Positions 42,017 through 51,426 are shown, counted from the first letter of the stretch. The stretch is DNA of 64,000 nt from Aliishimia sp039978895 (GCA_039978895.1 JBDWAL010000061.1:1-64000); one strand, 5' to 3'. Program-made: numbers and translations. Notes: generated by a model not told the origin, from the sequence alone.

Positions 42017-42700
42017 ATGCTTTCAGTGAAACCCGTAGGGCGTGAAGCCGCTGCGCGCAAATATGATATTCTCACCGCTTTGGGCGCATATGCCTTGGCG
42101 CGCGGCAAGCATGACCATCGTTTGGTTCTGCGTTTGATGACATTGATCACAGCGCGGTATAATTGGGCCCGCGATGAATTGGCCGTTGGCCAACGTGAAA
42201 TAGCGCGGATGTGGTCTGTGGATGAACGCACCGTCAAACGCGAAATGGCAAAGTTGCGCGGTCTTGGTTGGCTGGTGGTTAAACGACAGGGCGCGCGTGG
42301 GCGTGTCACGGAATATGGGCTTGATATACCCCGGCTGCTGGCTGCCACTCGGGGCGAATGGGTCAATGTAGGGCCTGATTTTGATCTTCGGATGCAGGGT
42401 GGCCCGAGTGAGGATCGCAAAGTTGTGGCCTTGCCGGTCAAGGGCGCGGTTCCAACACCTGATCTGAAGGATGGCAGCGAATGGTCGCTTGCGCAGGCAA
42501 TTTTGCATTCTGAGGACCCGGCATTGTATGCGTCATGGGTGCATGGCTTGAAACGACAGGGACGGGCAGGGGGGCGCTTAACTTTAAAAGCGCCAAGCCG
42601 CTTTCATGGGGCCTATGTGCAAACGCATTTGAGTGGCCGCGTTTTAGCTGTGTGTCAGGCCGTGGATGCGGATGTTTCCGAGGTTGTCATCATTTCTTGA
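42017..42700 (+). CDS. DnaA-like plasmid replication initiator
   Basis: A 227-residue protein. The N-terminal ~95 residues are helical with the winged-HTH-like DELAVGQREIARMWSVDERT and LRGLGWLVVKRQ. The last ~65 residues (WSLAQAILHSEDPALYASWV, then LTLKAPSRFHGAYVQTHL) resemble the N-terminal domain of chromosomal DnaA. This matches the short DnaA-like initiators described for roseobacter plasmids, from memory of that type. The ATG has GGAGG five bases upstream. It is divergent from parAB across the repeat-bearing region, and next to ccdAB. I am fairly sure it is the replicase of this replicon. Confidence 0.8.
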   Translation: MLSVKPVGREAAARKYDILTALGAYALARGKHDHRLVLRLMTLITARYNWARDELAVGQREIARMWSVDERTVKREMAKLRGLGWLVVKRQGARGRVTEYGLDIPRLLAATRGEWVNVGPDFDLRMQGGPSEDRKVVALPVKGAVPTPDLKDGSEWSLAQAILHSEDPALYASWVHGLKRQGRAGGRLTLKAPSRFHGAYVQTHLSGRVLAVCQAVDADVSEVVIIS

Positions 42701-42749
42701 GGTGAACACGCATCGTGTGTATAATCAACGCGCAACAAGGAGCAACGCT

Positions 42750-42989
42750 ATGCAAGTCCAGAAACGTCGCACGAACGTGTCGATTGACGCACAATTGCTA
42801 GAGACGGCGCGGGATATGGGATTGAACGTGTCAGCGATCAGCGAGGCGGCGTTAGCAGAGACTATTAAGGCCAAGCAGGTGGAAAATTGGCAGACCGAAA
42901 ACGCGGAAGCTTTACAGCAACGACGTGAGTGGATCGCTCAAAATGGTGCTCCTTTGGCTAAATGGCAACTTTGGTCGCCGACGTCCTGA
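42750..42989 (+). CDS. ccdA: CcdA-family antitoxin
   Basis: A 79-residue antitoxin. The N-terminal half is a ribbon-helix-helix domain (QKRRTNVSIDAQLLETARDM), and the C-terminal half is the disordered toxin-wrapping tail ending with WRDQ-like acidic and basic segments (ENWQTENAEALQQRREWI). AAGGAG precedes the ATG at 42750, which is preferred to the earlier frame. The stop TGA overlaps the toxin start by one base (TGATG), so the pair is translationally coupled as usual for ccdAB. Confidence 0.85.
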   Translation: MQVQKRRTNVSIDAQLLETARDMGLNVSAISEAALAETIKAKQVENWQTENAEALQQRREWIAQNGAPLAKWQLWSPTS

Positions 42990-43285
42990 TGGCGCAATTT
43001 CATGCGTATCGATTGTCTGATGGGATGCTCGTGCTCGACCTTCAGACGGACCTGATTGACACAGGCACACGCGTGGTGGCGCCGTTGTTGCCTGCGCAAG
43101 AAAATCTTAGGGCTATTACCCGCTTAGAGCCTGTTTTCAACGTGGGCGGCGAACAACTGGTCTTGCATACAGCCGAGCTTGCAGCCGTGCCGAGCCATGT
43201 GTTGCCGGACACAGCTATCGCTGATCTGAGTGACTCAGATTACGCTATCCGGGGCGCGTTGGACATGGTGTTTTCGGGATTCTAA
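42989..43285 (+). CDS. ccdB: CcdB-family toxin
   Basis: A 98-residue protein with the CcdB fold pattern: MAQFHAYRLSDGMLVLDLQT at the N-terminus, VVAPLLPAQENL, LEPVFNVGGEQLVLHT and a C-terminal AIRGALDMVFSGF that resembles the gyrase-contacting tail (CcdB ends in Trp-Gly-Ile; here Gly-Phe instead). CcdB poisons DNA gyrase when the antitoxin is lost, securing the plasmid. The missing last residues mean gyrase poisoning is not certain. It overlaps ccdA by one base and the convergent molybdoenzyme gene by four. Confidence 0.83.
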   Translation: MAQFHAYRLSDGMLVLDLQTDLIDTGTRVVAPLLPAQENLRAITRLEPVFNVGGEQLVLHTAELAAVPSHVLPDTAIADLSDSDYAIRGALDMVFSGF

Positions 43286-45528
43286 TCGGCAGGTCCAACG
43301 GTAACGATACAAGTATGCGCAATTGGCCCCTGCGCAAGCGATGACGTGCCTTTGTCCGGCGTGAGCGCGTTGGGATTGCCTTGTAGACAAGTTTCCCCCT
43401 CAGGCGCATACCACGCGCCGGTCGCCAATTGGATCACGCTGCGACGTAGACTATCATTTACAAGCAATTGAGCCAGGCACGCACCACGCGCGTTGCTGAT
43501 CCGCACAATCTGTCCTTCTGACAGGCCACGCTCCAACGCGTCTTGCGGATGCATGGTTACAGGCTCTACGCCCTTTGGACGGTCGGCTTGGCTTACGGGG
43601 CCATGATCCAACTGGCTGTGCAACTTGTTGGCCGGTTGGTTGGAAATCATATGCAAACCGCCCTTTTGAGCCTGTCCGAGCCATTCTATCGGTTCTAGCC
43701 ATGCCGTGTGACCAGGACAGTCGGCATAGGCGAACCCCGCGATGGTTTCAGAGAAGATTTCGATAAGTCCGCTTGGTGTCTTCAATGGGTTCGCGACGGG
43801 ATCAGCGCGGAAATCTGCAAGCATGACTGTTGGTGCATCAGGCGTGTCGATTTTGACATAGCCTTGGCGTTGGAATGTGGCCCAATTTGGTAGCTCCACC
43901 CCGGCTTGTGCAGCTTGTTGGCGGGACACATCGTAAATCCAACGTTGCCAGTCCTCAGGGCTTTTATCTTCTGTAAATGCCTTTTCAGCGTCTAATTCAG
44001 CGGCGATACCTTTGAAAATCTCGTGATCATCGCGGGCGTCCCCGATAGGGGGGATCGCTTGATCCATTGCGACCTGAAACGGATCTTTGGGCGTCAGTGC
44101 AATATCGGATCGTTCAAGCGTGGTTGTGCAAGGCAGCACGATGTCGGCATGCTGCGCGAGGCTATTCCAGCACCATTCATTGGCAATAATCGTGTCGGGC
44201 TTTGCCCATGCGCGGCGCAAACTGTTCAAATCTTGATGGTGGTGAAACGGGTTGCCCCCAGCCCACCAAACCAGTTTGATATCTGGGTAAGTATAGGTGT
44301 TTCCATCATACTCAAACGGAGCGCCGGGATTTTCTAACATGTCGGTGATGCGTGCGACTGGAATAAAGTCGGGAACCGGGTTTGTGCCCTGTGGTAGAGC
44401 CGCATAGTTGATGTGATGGCGGTTCAATCCAATGTTGTTCATCGCAGAATAGCCGAAGCCGAAACCTGTTCCCGGCAGGCCAATCTGGCCAAGCATCGCC
44501 GCCAACGTAATCGTTCCCCAGAACGGTTGTTCGCCATGATCTTGCCGCGTGAGGGACCATGACACCGAAATCATGGTTTTTCCCTTGGCCATTCGGCGGG
44601 CAAGGTCCCGGATCGTTTCAGCTTCAAGGTCACAAATATCGGCAGCCCAATCAGCCGTTTTCGCCACACCGTCGGTTTGCCCAAGAAGATAAGGCGCGAA
44701 GCGATCAAATCCGGTGCAATATCGGTTTAGAAATGCGGCGTCATGAAGGTTTTCGACGAGCAAACTATGACAAAGCGCCAGTATCAGAGCCGAATCTGTG
44801 GACGGGCGCGGTGCAATCCATTGCGCGCCAATCTCTGGGTCAATATCAGAGCGCAACGGTGAGATATTAACGAACTCGACACCTGCCTCATGTGCCGCGA
44901 AAAGACCTGCTTTTTGCACATGAGCGCCAACACCACCTTGGCTAATCTGACCGTTCTTCAAAGGCACACCGCCAAAGGCTACGAACAAGTCACAGTCTTT
45001 TGCGATCGATTCCCAACTGGTTGTCGTGTCTATAAAGGCGCGAAACGTCCCTAAGATGTGGGGCACAACGACTTCCGCGGCTGCAAAAGAGTAAGTATTT
45101 TTGGAATAGCTATGGCCGCCAATGCAATTTAGGAAGCGTTTCAGTTGGCTTTGGGCGTGATGAAAGCGGCCCGCGCTGGCCCATCCGTAAGAGCCTGCGT
45201 AGATCGCGCTGTTGCCAAAATCGCGGCGGATTCGCGTCAGCTCACCTGCCACCAGACGGTTTGCTTCGTCCCATGACACGGCCACAAACGCGTCTTTGCC
45301 ACGCTTTTCACCTGCTGTTCCGGGGCCACCTTCAAGCCAACTTTTGCGGATCATAGGGGAGGTGATCCGGGTTTCGTGGTCAAGGACGTCAACGATGCCT
45401 TGGCCGATCGGCGATGGGTTCGGATCGTGTTCGAAATCGCGCAAGGCTGTTACGCGACCGTCTTTGACATCCACCCAATACGTGCCCCAGTGGGTTGACG
45501 TGATGAAGTCGCGATCTGATGGCGCCAT
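43282..45528 (-). CDS. Molybdopterin oxidoreductase, BisC/TorZ/DMSO-reductase type III
   Basis: A 748-residue molybdoenzyme without the N-terminal 4Fe-4S cysteines, like biotin-sulfoxide, TMAO and DMSO reductases. The Mo-ligand Ser is probably in YAGSYGWASAGRF (near residue 110). Pterin-binding segments (GGNPFHHHQDLN, ADIVLPCTTTLERSD) and the C-terminal beta-barrel ending in TCIVTVG are present. No Tat signal is seen (starts MAPSDRDFITSTHWG), so it is cytoplasmic, like BisC. It probably reduces an S- or N-oxide brought in by the neighbouring TAXI-TRAP transporter, or acts in the reverse direction. A matching reductase or chaperone is not visible. It lies in a minus-strand run behind the GntR regulator. 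Confidence 0.85.
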   Translation of the reverse strand: MAPSDRDFITSTHWGTYWVDVKDGRVTALRDFEHDPNPSPIGQGIVDVLDHETRITSPMIRKSWLEGGPGTAGEKRGKDAFVAVSWDEANRLVAGELTRIRRDFGNSAIYAGSYGWASAGRFHHAQSQLKRFLNCIGGHSYSKNTYSFAAAEVVVPHILGTFRAFIDTTTSWESIAKDCDLFVAFGGVPLKNGQISQGGVGAHVQKAGLFAAHEAGVEFVNISPLRSDIDPEIGAQWIAPRPSTDSALILALCHSLLVENLHDAAFLNRYCTGFDRFAPYLLGQTDGVAKTADWAADICDLEAETIRDLARRMAKGKTMISVSWSLTRQDHGEQPFWGTITLAAMLGQIGLPGTGFGFGYSAMNNIGLNRHHINYAALPQGTNPVPDFIPVARITDMLENPGAPFEYDGNTYTYPDIKLVWWAGGNPFHHHQDLNSLRRAWAKPDTIIANEWCWNSLAQHADIVLPCTTTLERSDIALTPKDPFQVAMDQAIPPIGDARDDHEIFKGIAAELDAEKAFTEDKSPEDWQRWIYDVSRQQAAQAGVELPNWATFQRQGYVKIDTPDAPTVMLADFRADPVANPLKTPSGLIEIFSETIAGFAYADCPGHTAWLEPIEWLGQAQKGGLHMISNQPANKLHSQLDHGPVSQADRPKGVEPVTMHPQDALERGLSEGQIVRISNARGACLAQLLVNDSLRRSVIQLATGAWYAPEGETCLQGNPNALTPDKGTSSLAQGPIAHTCIVTVGPAD

Positions 45529-45612
45529 GATGCTCTCCTAGAATATCTCAGGACCGTAACAGAGCATAGGAAAAGGTGTCGAGGTCGTTTTCGGACTGAC
45601 CTGATTAGGCGC

Positions 45613-46296
45613 TTACTCGACGAAATAATCTGCGTGCGACATGCGCACGGACTCCACAGTTTTTTCGAGGCGCGACAAGTGTAATTTCAGTTCAGTTTCC
45701 AGAGTTGGTTTGTCACCCGAGGACAGAGCCGCATAGATCCTGCGGTGGTCCGCCGCCAAGTTGTACATTTCATCAGGGTTATTAAGGCTAAGTACGCAAA
45801 TGCGTTGAACTTGTGCTTTGCTTTCTTTGACCATCTCTAGGGCAAACGGTTTCTGCGCGACCTCTGTTATCAAAGCATGGAAGCGTTCATCCAGCATATG
45901 GAACGTTTCTGTGTCGCCATTTTCCACTGCGCAGTCTTGTTGAGCCAGTAGATCGTCAAAACGTGGTGCAAAACTGTCATCCCAAAGCTCGGTTGCTGTG
46001 CGCGATATTTCAAGCTCAAGAGACAATCGGATGAAGCGCGCGGTTTCGATATCCGCGACAGAGAACTTGCGCACCCGCGTTGCGCGTTGGGGTTGGATGC
46101 GCAACAGTTTCAAATTTCCCAAGCGGTTGAAGGCATCCCGAACCGGTTGTCGCGAGACCCCAAACTGTTCTGCGACCTTGGCCTCGGACATTTTTGTACC
46201 GGGCAACAAACCAAGCGAAATGATACTCTGATATAGGGAATCAAATACAATATCGGCGCTGGTGCGACTGTCTTGAGTTGAGATGATCTCTTTCAT
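45613..46296 (-). CDS. GntR/FadR-family (FCD domain) regulator
   Basis: A 227-residue GntR-type repressor. Residues 10-75 form the winged HTH (KVAEQFGVSRQPVRDAFNRL) and residues 85-215 form the helical FCD effector domain, with metal-ligand candidates in the acidic/His-rich HMLDERFHALI and NLAADHRRIYAAL. It sits between the molybdoenzyme and the cupin, and probably controls the TRAP-cupin-molybdoenzyme genes. The effector is likely an acid or the TRAP substrate (inference). Confidence 0.87.
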   Translation of the reverse strand: MKEIISTQDSRTSADIVFDSLYQSIISLGLLPGTKMSEAKVAEQFGVSRQPVRDAFNRLGNLKLLRIQPQRATRVRKFSVADIETARFIRLSLELEISRTATELWDDSFAPRFDDLLAQQDCAVENGDTETFHMLDERFHALITEVAQKPFALEMVKESKAQVQRICVLSLNNPDEMYNLAADHRRIYAALSSGDKPTLETELKLHLSRLEKTVESVRMSHADYFVE

Positions 46297-46365
46297 GACA
46301 CTATGTCGTCCTAAGAATTAAAACCTTGTTTGGCTTAGATATCGTGGCCTTGGCAGATACATAAT

Positions 46366-46677
46366 TTAGAGAAAATCGTCGCGGCGTGGTGTAAAACAGT
46401 CAATCAATTCGCCTGGTTCAAGACAGAGGCATCCATGCTCAACATCTGTTGGCACCACAAAGCTATCACCGGGGCCAACAGTGAACGTATCCCCGTCCAC
46501 GAAGAACGTGAACCGACCCGATTTGACATAGGTCGATTGGACATGCGGGTGTTTATGCAACTTGCCTTCCGCGCCCTCTTTGGCAAAGCGGAAAGACACC
46601 GTCATCAAGGTGGGACTATCCGCCAGCACTTGTCGTGTTACGTCAGTGTCTGTGGTCACAATTGGGAAGTTTGACAT
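46366..46677 (-). CDS. Cupin-domain protein
   Basis: A 103-residue single-domain cupin. Metal ligands are probably in GKLHKHPHVQSTYVKSG (His, His), and VEHGCLCLEPG (His) with the PGDSFVVPTD turn. Small cupins of this type bind a metal or sugar/acid and act as degradative enzymes or binding proteins; function here is unknown. AGGA lies 6 bases upstream of the ATG at 46677 (the first ATG at 46683 is too close to it). It is on the same strand as, and between, the TRAP transporter and the GntR regulator. Confidence 0.72.
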   Translation of the reverse strand: MSNFPIVTTDTDVTRQVLADSPTLMTVSFRFAKEGAEGKLHKHPHVQSTYVKSGRFTFFVDGDTFTVGPGDSFVVPTDVEHGCLCLEPGELIDCFTPRRDDFL

Positions 46678-46758
46678 GGGCATTCCTGAAAAGGGGTAAC
46701 TGAATATCCTAGTATTCTAGAATAGGACCGTTAGCCACCGCAACCGCATTCGGTGCGG

Positions 46759-48537
46759 TTAAAAAAGGAGCCTCAAAAAACACATGAGCAATCCAGCGAT
46801 GATCAATCCAAATCGGCGTAACACGCCGGTGCGGCCAATCAATCCATAGGAAAGACATGTCAAACCAATGCCAATTTGCACAAACGATATCAATGCACTA
46901 AACGGATTTGTCGAAATCCGAATAAGGTTCTCATTTGCGATCATGCTAAGCGGGATCACGTAAAGGCCGACGCCAAGAGCCATCGCGGTCAGGGCGACTT
47001 TCAGCCAATTCTCGCCGATCATTCCAGCGGCGATGAACACTGCGCCGCAAACAGGTGGTGTGATCGTCGACAACAAAGCGAACCAAAAGACGAACAGGTG
47101 GGCCTGTAGCGGCTCTAAACCAAGTTCAATGAGGGCAGGGCCCGCGACAGAAACGCAGATAACGTAGGCGGCCGTTGTTGGGACCTCCATGCCGAGAAGC
47201 AAGCAGGCGAGGGCCGTTAAAAGAAGGGCAGGCCACAACGCGCAGCCAGACCCGGACAAGATCACCGATGTGATTTTGACGCCAAGACCTGTGATGCCAA
47301 GAACCCCGATTATGATCGATGCGCAAATGATGATTGCGGCGATCATGGCCACCTGTTTGCCGATGTTGAGCATCGCCTCGGCCATGCGTCCTAGGCCCTG
47401 CGACAAGGCAAAGCGGGGTGTGGCATCTATGAAAAGCGCTGCGAGACCTGCGAATATGGCCAAGGCGGCGGAATATTGCGGGGTGAAGCCAAGCGCAAAC
47501 ATGGCAAGCAACAAAACCGAAAAGGGAACCAAAAAGAATGCGGATGTTATCAAGACCTGACGCCGGTTTGGGCGTTGATCTTCGGGAATAGGAAGAAGCT
47601 TATAGCGTTGGGCATAGGCGTTGATCCCCATCCAAACGGCCAGAAAATAAAGTGTTGCTGGAAGAATAGCGGCAAGCATAATCTGGGAATAGGGAACGCC
47701 CGTCAGTTCGACCATGACAAAGGCCCCCGCCCCCATCAAGGGCGGCATGATTTGTCCGCCTGAGGAGGCGACCGCCTCCACGGCTGCTGCTAACCGCTTG
47801 GGATATCCAAGCTTGGTCATTGCAGGCAAAGTGATGGCGCCTGTTGAGGCGACATTGGCGGAGGCTGAGCCGGAAATAGAGCCAAACAAGGCGGAAGACA
47901 GCACCGAAACCTTAGCGGCCCCCCCAGTAAGACGTCCAGCGGCGGCGGAGGCGACATTCATGAACCCTTGCCCGGCCTCGCCTGCATTTAGGACCGCGCC
48001 AAAGATCACAAAGATCGCAACAACGCCGACAGATACGCCCGTGAGGCTGCCCCAAAGGCCACCTTCCGCGATGGTCAGCGTGCCAAGGAAGCTGCGCAGC
48101 GGCGTGCCCGCGTGCCCGAATTCGCCGGGGATATGCTGGCCGTAAAGACCATAGAGCAATGCAGTTAATGCAACGAGGGGCAGGGGCCAACCGATCATGC
48201 GGCGCGCACCTTCCATTGCGATCAACAAAAGTGACAGCGCAAGGGCGACTTGGAATTCATTTTCGAGGAAGCCGTATTGATTGCGCAGCATTTGGTGATT
48301 GAGCGCGATCCAAATGCATGCAGCGACACCAATGCCCGTCAGAACAAATCCGGACAGACGGGCCATTGGGGACCCAGCGGAAAAGATGAACACCCAAGGT
48401 AAAATCAACGCCATATGCAGTGGGCGCGCCACAAGGTTCGGCACCAGTCCATAAAAGATCAGGCCGATATGAAACACGGCGGTCAGGGCACCAAAGGCTA
48501 TCCAAAACCGCCGTGTTAGGGTCGTTTTAAGCGTCAC
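46759..48537 (-). CDS. TRAP transporter fused membrane protein, TAXI family
   Basis: A 592-residue integral membrane protein, the fused small (4TM) plus large (12TM) TRAP subunit that pairs with TAXI-type binding proteins. Hydrophobic segments run along the whole chain, with the signature loops SASANVASTGAITLPAM (near residue 235) and IMPPLMGAGAFVMVELTGVPYSQI (residues 265-288). It imports carboxylate or related solutes using the sodium gradient. Its start is 6 bases after the TAXI binding-protein stop. TAXI systems for glutamate or other acids exist, but the ligand is not clear. Confidence 0.9.
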   Translation of the reverse strand: MTLKTTLTRRFWIAFGALTAVFHIGLIFYGLVPNLVARPLHMALILPWVFIFSAGSPMARLSGFVLTGIGVAACIWIALNHQMLRNQYGFLENEFQVALALSLLLIAMEGARRMIGWPLPLVALTALLYGLYGQHIPGEFGHAGTPLRSFLGTLTIAEGGLWGSLTGVSVGVVAIFVIFGAVLNAGEAGQGFMNVASAAAGRLTGGAAKVSVLSSALFGSISGSASANVASTGAITLPAMTKLGYPKRLAAAVEAVASSGGQIMPPLMGAGAFVMVELTGVPYSQIMLAAILPATLYFLAVWMGINAYAQRYKLLPIPEDQRPNRRQVLITSAFFLVPFSVLLLAMFALGFTPQYSAALAIFAGLAALFIDATPRFALSQGLGRMAEAMLNIGKQVAMIAAIIICASIIIGVLGITGLGVKITSVILSGSGCALWPALLLTALACLLLGMEVPTTAAYVICVSVAGPALIELGLEPLQAHLFVFWFALLSTITPPVCGAVFIAAGMIGENWLKVALTAMALGVGLYVIPLSMIANENLIRISTNPFSALISFVQIGIGLTCLSYGLIGRTGVLRRFGLIIAGLLMCFLRLLF

Positions 48538-48543
48538 TTAGAT

Positions 48544-49500
48544 TTACATTTGCACGTCAGTTAAGCTTGCGCCGATCTCTTTGTAATAGCGGATTGCGCC
48601 GGGATGGATTTGGCTTGTGATGTTGGCAAGCATATCGACAGATACGCCGTCCCACCATTTCGCGTCCCCGGCCATGTCTGCTTTGGTGTCCCAGTAAGTT
48701 TTGGTCAACTGATAGGCTGTGTCATCATCCATTTTCGAGGTCGTATAAGCAACCACCGGCAAGGAAGTTGTGGTGATCGCCGCGTCTTGGCCTGCATAGG
48801 TCCCGGCTGGGATTGTAAGCTCTGTGCGCTTGGACTTGGCGACCTGTTCGTCGCTCAAGGACAGCACATGTACACCAGTCGATGCGGCGGCTTCGATGAC
48901 GTTGGGGGCTGGGTAAGATCCCGCGGTCACAAATCCATCAATCTGACCGTTCTTTAAGGCGGCGACGGCGTTGGACAGCTCAGAGTCTGCAATCGTTACC
49001 TTGTCTTCAAGCCCGAACAGGCCAAGATACTTCGCGCCTTCACGCGCCCCAAAGGAACCGGACCCGAGCAAGATCGTTTTGCCTTCCATATCGGCGAAAG
49101 ATTTCACGCCGCTGGCTTCGGACATGACAAAATGCATCGTGAGCGAGGGGATCGGGAACAACGCGCGGATATCTTCAAAGGCGGGGTCGGTTTTGCCTTC
49201 GAACATGGCTTTGCCTTTTTGGGCAAGTCCAATCAGGGCAGGGGGTGTGGTGAACACATAATCACCGCCACGTGCGCGCACTTCCATGACGTTTTGCACA
49301 GAGCCCTGGCTTTCTTCGACGGTGACTGACACGTCGCCTTGGGTGCCCGCTTTCATGGCTTCAGCGATTTGAACCGCCATTTGATAATAAGAAGACCCGG
49401 CTTTCGCGGATTTGTAAGTGATACGTGTTTCGGCGAATGAGGCCGTTGATGCGATGCAAACCGCCGCAGTCAAAACACCCAATGATTTGAAAAAAGTCAT
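48544..49500 (-). CDS. TAXI-family TRAP transporter substrate-binding protein
   Basis: A 318-residue periplasmic protein. The signal peptide is TFFKSLGVLTAAVCIAST with cleavage after SFAE near residue 23. The mature part shows the TAXI-type RITYKSAKAGSSYYQMAVQI (near residue 26) and VTVEESQGSVQNVMEVRA, and later LGSGSFGAREGAKYLG and WDGVSVDMLANI. It binds the solute and hands it to the fused permease. GGGAGC lies ahead of the ATG. It is 60 bases behind the ugpC-like gene but likely has its own promoter. Confidence 0.9.
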   Translation of the reverse strand: MTFFKSLGVLTAAVCIASTASFAETRITYKSAKAGSSYYQMAVQIAEAMKAGTQGDVSVTVEESQGSVQNVMEVRARGGDYVFTTPPALIGLAQKGKAMFEGKTDPAFEDIRALFPIPSLTMHFVMSEASGVKSFADMEGKTILLGSGSFGAREGAKYLGLFGLEDKVTIADSELSNAVAALKNGQIDGFVTAGSYPAPNVIEAAASTGVHVLSLSDEQVAKSKRTELTIPAGTYAGQDAAITTTSLPVVAYTTSKMDDDTAYQLTKTYWDTKADMAGDAKWWDGVSVDMLANITSQIHPGAIRYYKEIGASLTDVQM

Positions 49501-49560
49501 TTTAAGCTCCCGTTAATTTGGGGAGAGTGTCATGCCTCAATGCGCCAAGTGCAAGCCTGC

Positions 49561-50571
49561 TCAGGCCTGTCTTTTCCCCTTGGCGTCAAAATTCATTTCG
49601 TCTGCGCTGTCCCATGTCAGGTTCACAGTGCTGCCTTCATCAGGTTGGGCCAAATCGGCTGCCTGACGAACTGTAATCACCGTTGTGTTTGGAAGGCGGA
49701 TATGGACAAGAGTTTCCGCGCCCAACGCTTCGCAATAAAGAACTTCGCCTGTCAGGCGCGCAGTGTCATCAACCATGTGCAGATGTTCTGGGCGCACGCC
49801 AACGGTTGTGGTGCCTTCAGACACGCCCGGCACCAAATCGGCGGGAATGAAGTTGGTCGGCGGCGAGCCAATAAAGCCAGCGACAAATTCTGTGGCCGGG
49901 TTGGCGTAGACATCCAAAGGCGCGCCAATCTGATCCGCCACGCCGCCATTCATCACAATCATGCGGTCTGCGAGGGTCATGGCCTCGACCTGATCATGGG
50001 TCACATAAAGCGAGGTGATGCCAAGGCGACGTTGCAGTTGCTTGATCTCAAGGCGCATTTGCACCCGCAGCTTTGCATCCAAATTTGAGAGCGGTTCATC
50101 AAACAAAAACAGCGAAGGTTTGCGCACGATCGCACGGCCCATAGCCACGCGCTGACGTTGTCCGCCGGACAGTTCACGCGGGCGCCGCTTCAGGTAGGGT
50201 TCGAGCTGTAAAAGCTTGGCGGCGTCTTGCACGCGTTGATCGATTTCGGCTTTCGGGGTCTTGGCGATTTTCAGGCTATAGCCCATGTTTTCAGCCACGC
50301 TCATATGCGGATAAAGCGCGTAGTTTTGAAACACCATGGCGATGTCGCGATCCATCGGTTCCAGGTCATTGACCATTTGCGCGTTGATATGAATCTCTCC
50401 ATCGGACACGGTTTCAAGACCCGCGACCATGCGCAGCAAAGTGGACTTCCCGCAGCCGGATGGGCCAACGATGACAATGAATTCACCGTCCTCAATCTCC
50501 ATGTCGATGCCGTGGATGACATCAGTTTTGCCAAAGGATTTCTGGATGTTTTTCAGGCTAACGGTGGCCAT
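49561..50571 (-). CDS. ugpC: sn-Glycerol-3-phosphate-type ABC transporter ATPase
   Basis: A 336-residue MalK/UgpC-type ATPase with Walker A GPSGCGKSTLL near residue 36, signature LSGGQRQRVAMGRAIV near 135, Walker B LFLFDEPLSNLD and switch His in THDQVEAM, then a C-terminal TOBE/OB regulatory domain (from 235). The order of the four genes (binding protein, two permeases, ATPase) is the ugpBAEC arrangement. The ATPase may also serve other sugar importers of the same class. Confidence 0.86.
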   Translation of the reverse strand: MATVSLKNIQKSFGKTDVIHGIDMEIEDGEFIVIVGPSGCGKSTLLRMVAGLETVSDGEIHINAQMVNDLEPMDRDIAMVFQNYALYPHMSVAENMGYSLKIAKTPKAEIDQRVQDAAKLLQLEPYLKRRPRELSGGQRQRVAMGRAIVRKPSLFLFDEPLSNLDAKLRVQMRLEIKQLQRRLGITSLYVTHDQVEAMTLADRMIVMNGGVADQIGAPLDVYANPATEFVAGFIGSPPTNFIPADLVPGVSEGTTTVGVRPEHLHMVDDTARLTGEVLYCEALGAETLVHIRLPNTTVITVRQAADLAQPDEGSTVNLTWDSADEMNFDAKGKRQA

Positions 50572-51426
50572 TTATTTCTCGCTATCGACAAGGCCGCGAA
50601 TGAACAGCCGTTGCATGGAAATGACGACAATCACCGGTGGGATCATCGCAAGAATTGACGTTGCCATGATCACCGGCCAATCAGCCAGATCATCGCCTGA
50701 CGGGAACATCTGCTTGATGCCCATGACAATAGTATTCATGGAGGGGTCTGTTGTGATCAGCAGCGGCCACAAGTACTGATTCCAGCCGTAAATGAACAAG
50801 ATCACAAACAATGCAGCCACATTTGTGCGGCTCATCGGTAGCAATATATCCCAGAAGAACCGCATCGGGGACGCGCCATCAACGCGCGCTGCCTCGGCGA
50901 GCTCATCAGGTACGGTCATAAAGAACTGACGGAATAAGAACGTGGCCGTAGCGGATGCGATCAAAGGGAAGATCAGGCCTGAATAACTGTTGAGCATACC
51001 AAATTTCGCAACCACCTCAAAGGTGGGCACGATGCGGACCTCAACAGGCAACATCAGCGTCAGGAAGATCAACCAAAAGAACGTTTTGCGCCCTGGAAAG
51101 CGGAAATAGACGATGGCGAACGCGGATAGCAGCGAAATGACGATTTTGCCAATTGCGATGCCCATAGCCATCATCAGAGAGTTGAACATCATCGATGCGA
51201 CGGGGATATTGACGCCGGTTGTCCAAGCTTTGGTGTAGTTTTCGACAAGTTTGTCGCCCGGCCATAGCGGCATCGGGGGGCGAACAATGTCTTGTTGATC
51301 GACCGTAGATGCCACAAAGGCGAGCCAGATCGGGAAGAAGATAAACAACAACCCGATGATAAGCCCAACATGGGTCATCCAATACCCAGAGCCGCGTTTT
51401 TCGACCATGCCATCACGATCAGCCAT
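50572..51426 (-). CDS. ugpE: sn-Glycerol-3-phosphate-type ABC permease
   Basis: A 284-residue inner-membrane permease with six hydrophobic segments and the EAA loop (AEAARVDGASPMRFFWDILLP, residues 180-200). The start overlaps the ugpA stop by one base (TAATG-type junction), so the two permeases are translated together. It follows MalG/UgpE order and size. Substrate is inferred from the binding protein. Confidence 0.87.
   Translation of the reverse strand: MADRDGMVEKRGSGYWMTHVGLIIGLLFIFFPIWLAFVASTVDQQDIVRPPMPLWPGDKLVENYTKAWTTGVNIPVASMMFNSLMMAMGIAIGKIVISLLSAFAIVYFRFPGRKTFFWLIFLTLMLPVEVRIVPTFEVVAKFGMLNSYSGLIFPLIASATATFLFRQFFMTVPDELAEAARVDGASPMRFFWDILLPMSRTNVAALFVILFIYGWNQYLWPLLITTDPSMNTIVMGIKQMFPSGDDLADWPVIMATSILAMIPPVIVVISMQRLFIRGLVDSEK

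Noticed and set aside
46713..46750. Terminator between the TRAP and cupin genes
   Set aside because: AACCGCA/TGCGGTT can pair, but the T-tract lies before the stem in the direction of transcription, so termination is unlikely.
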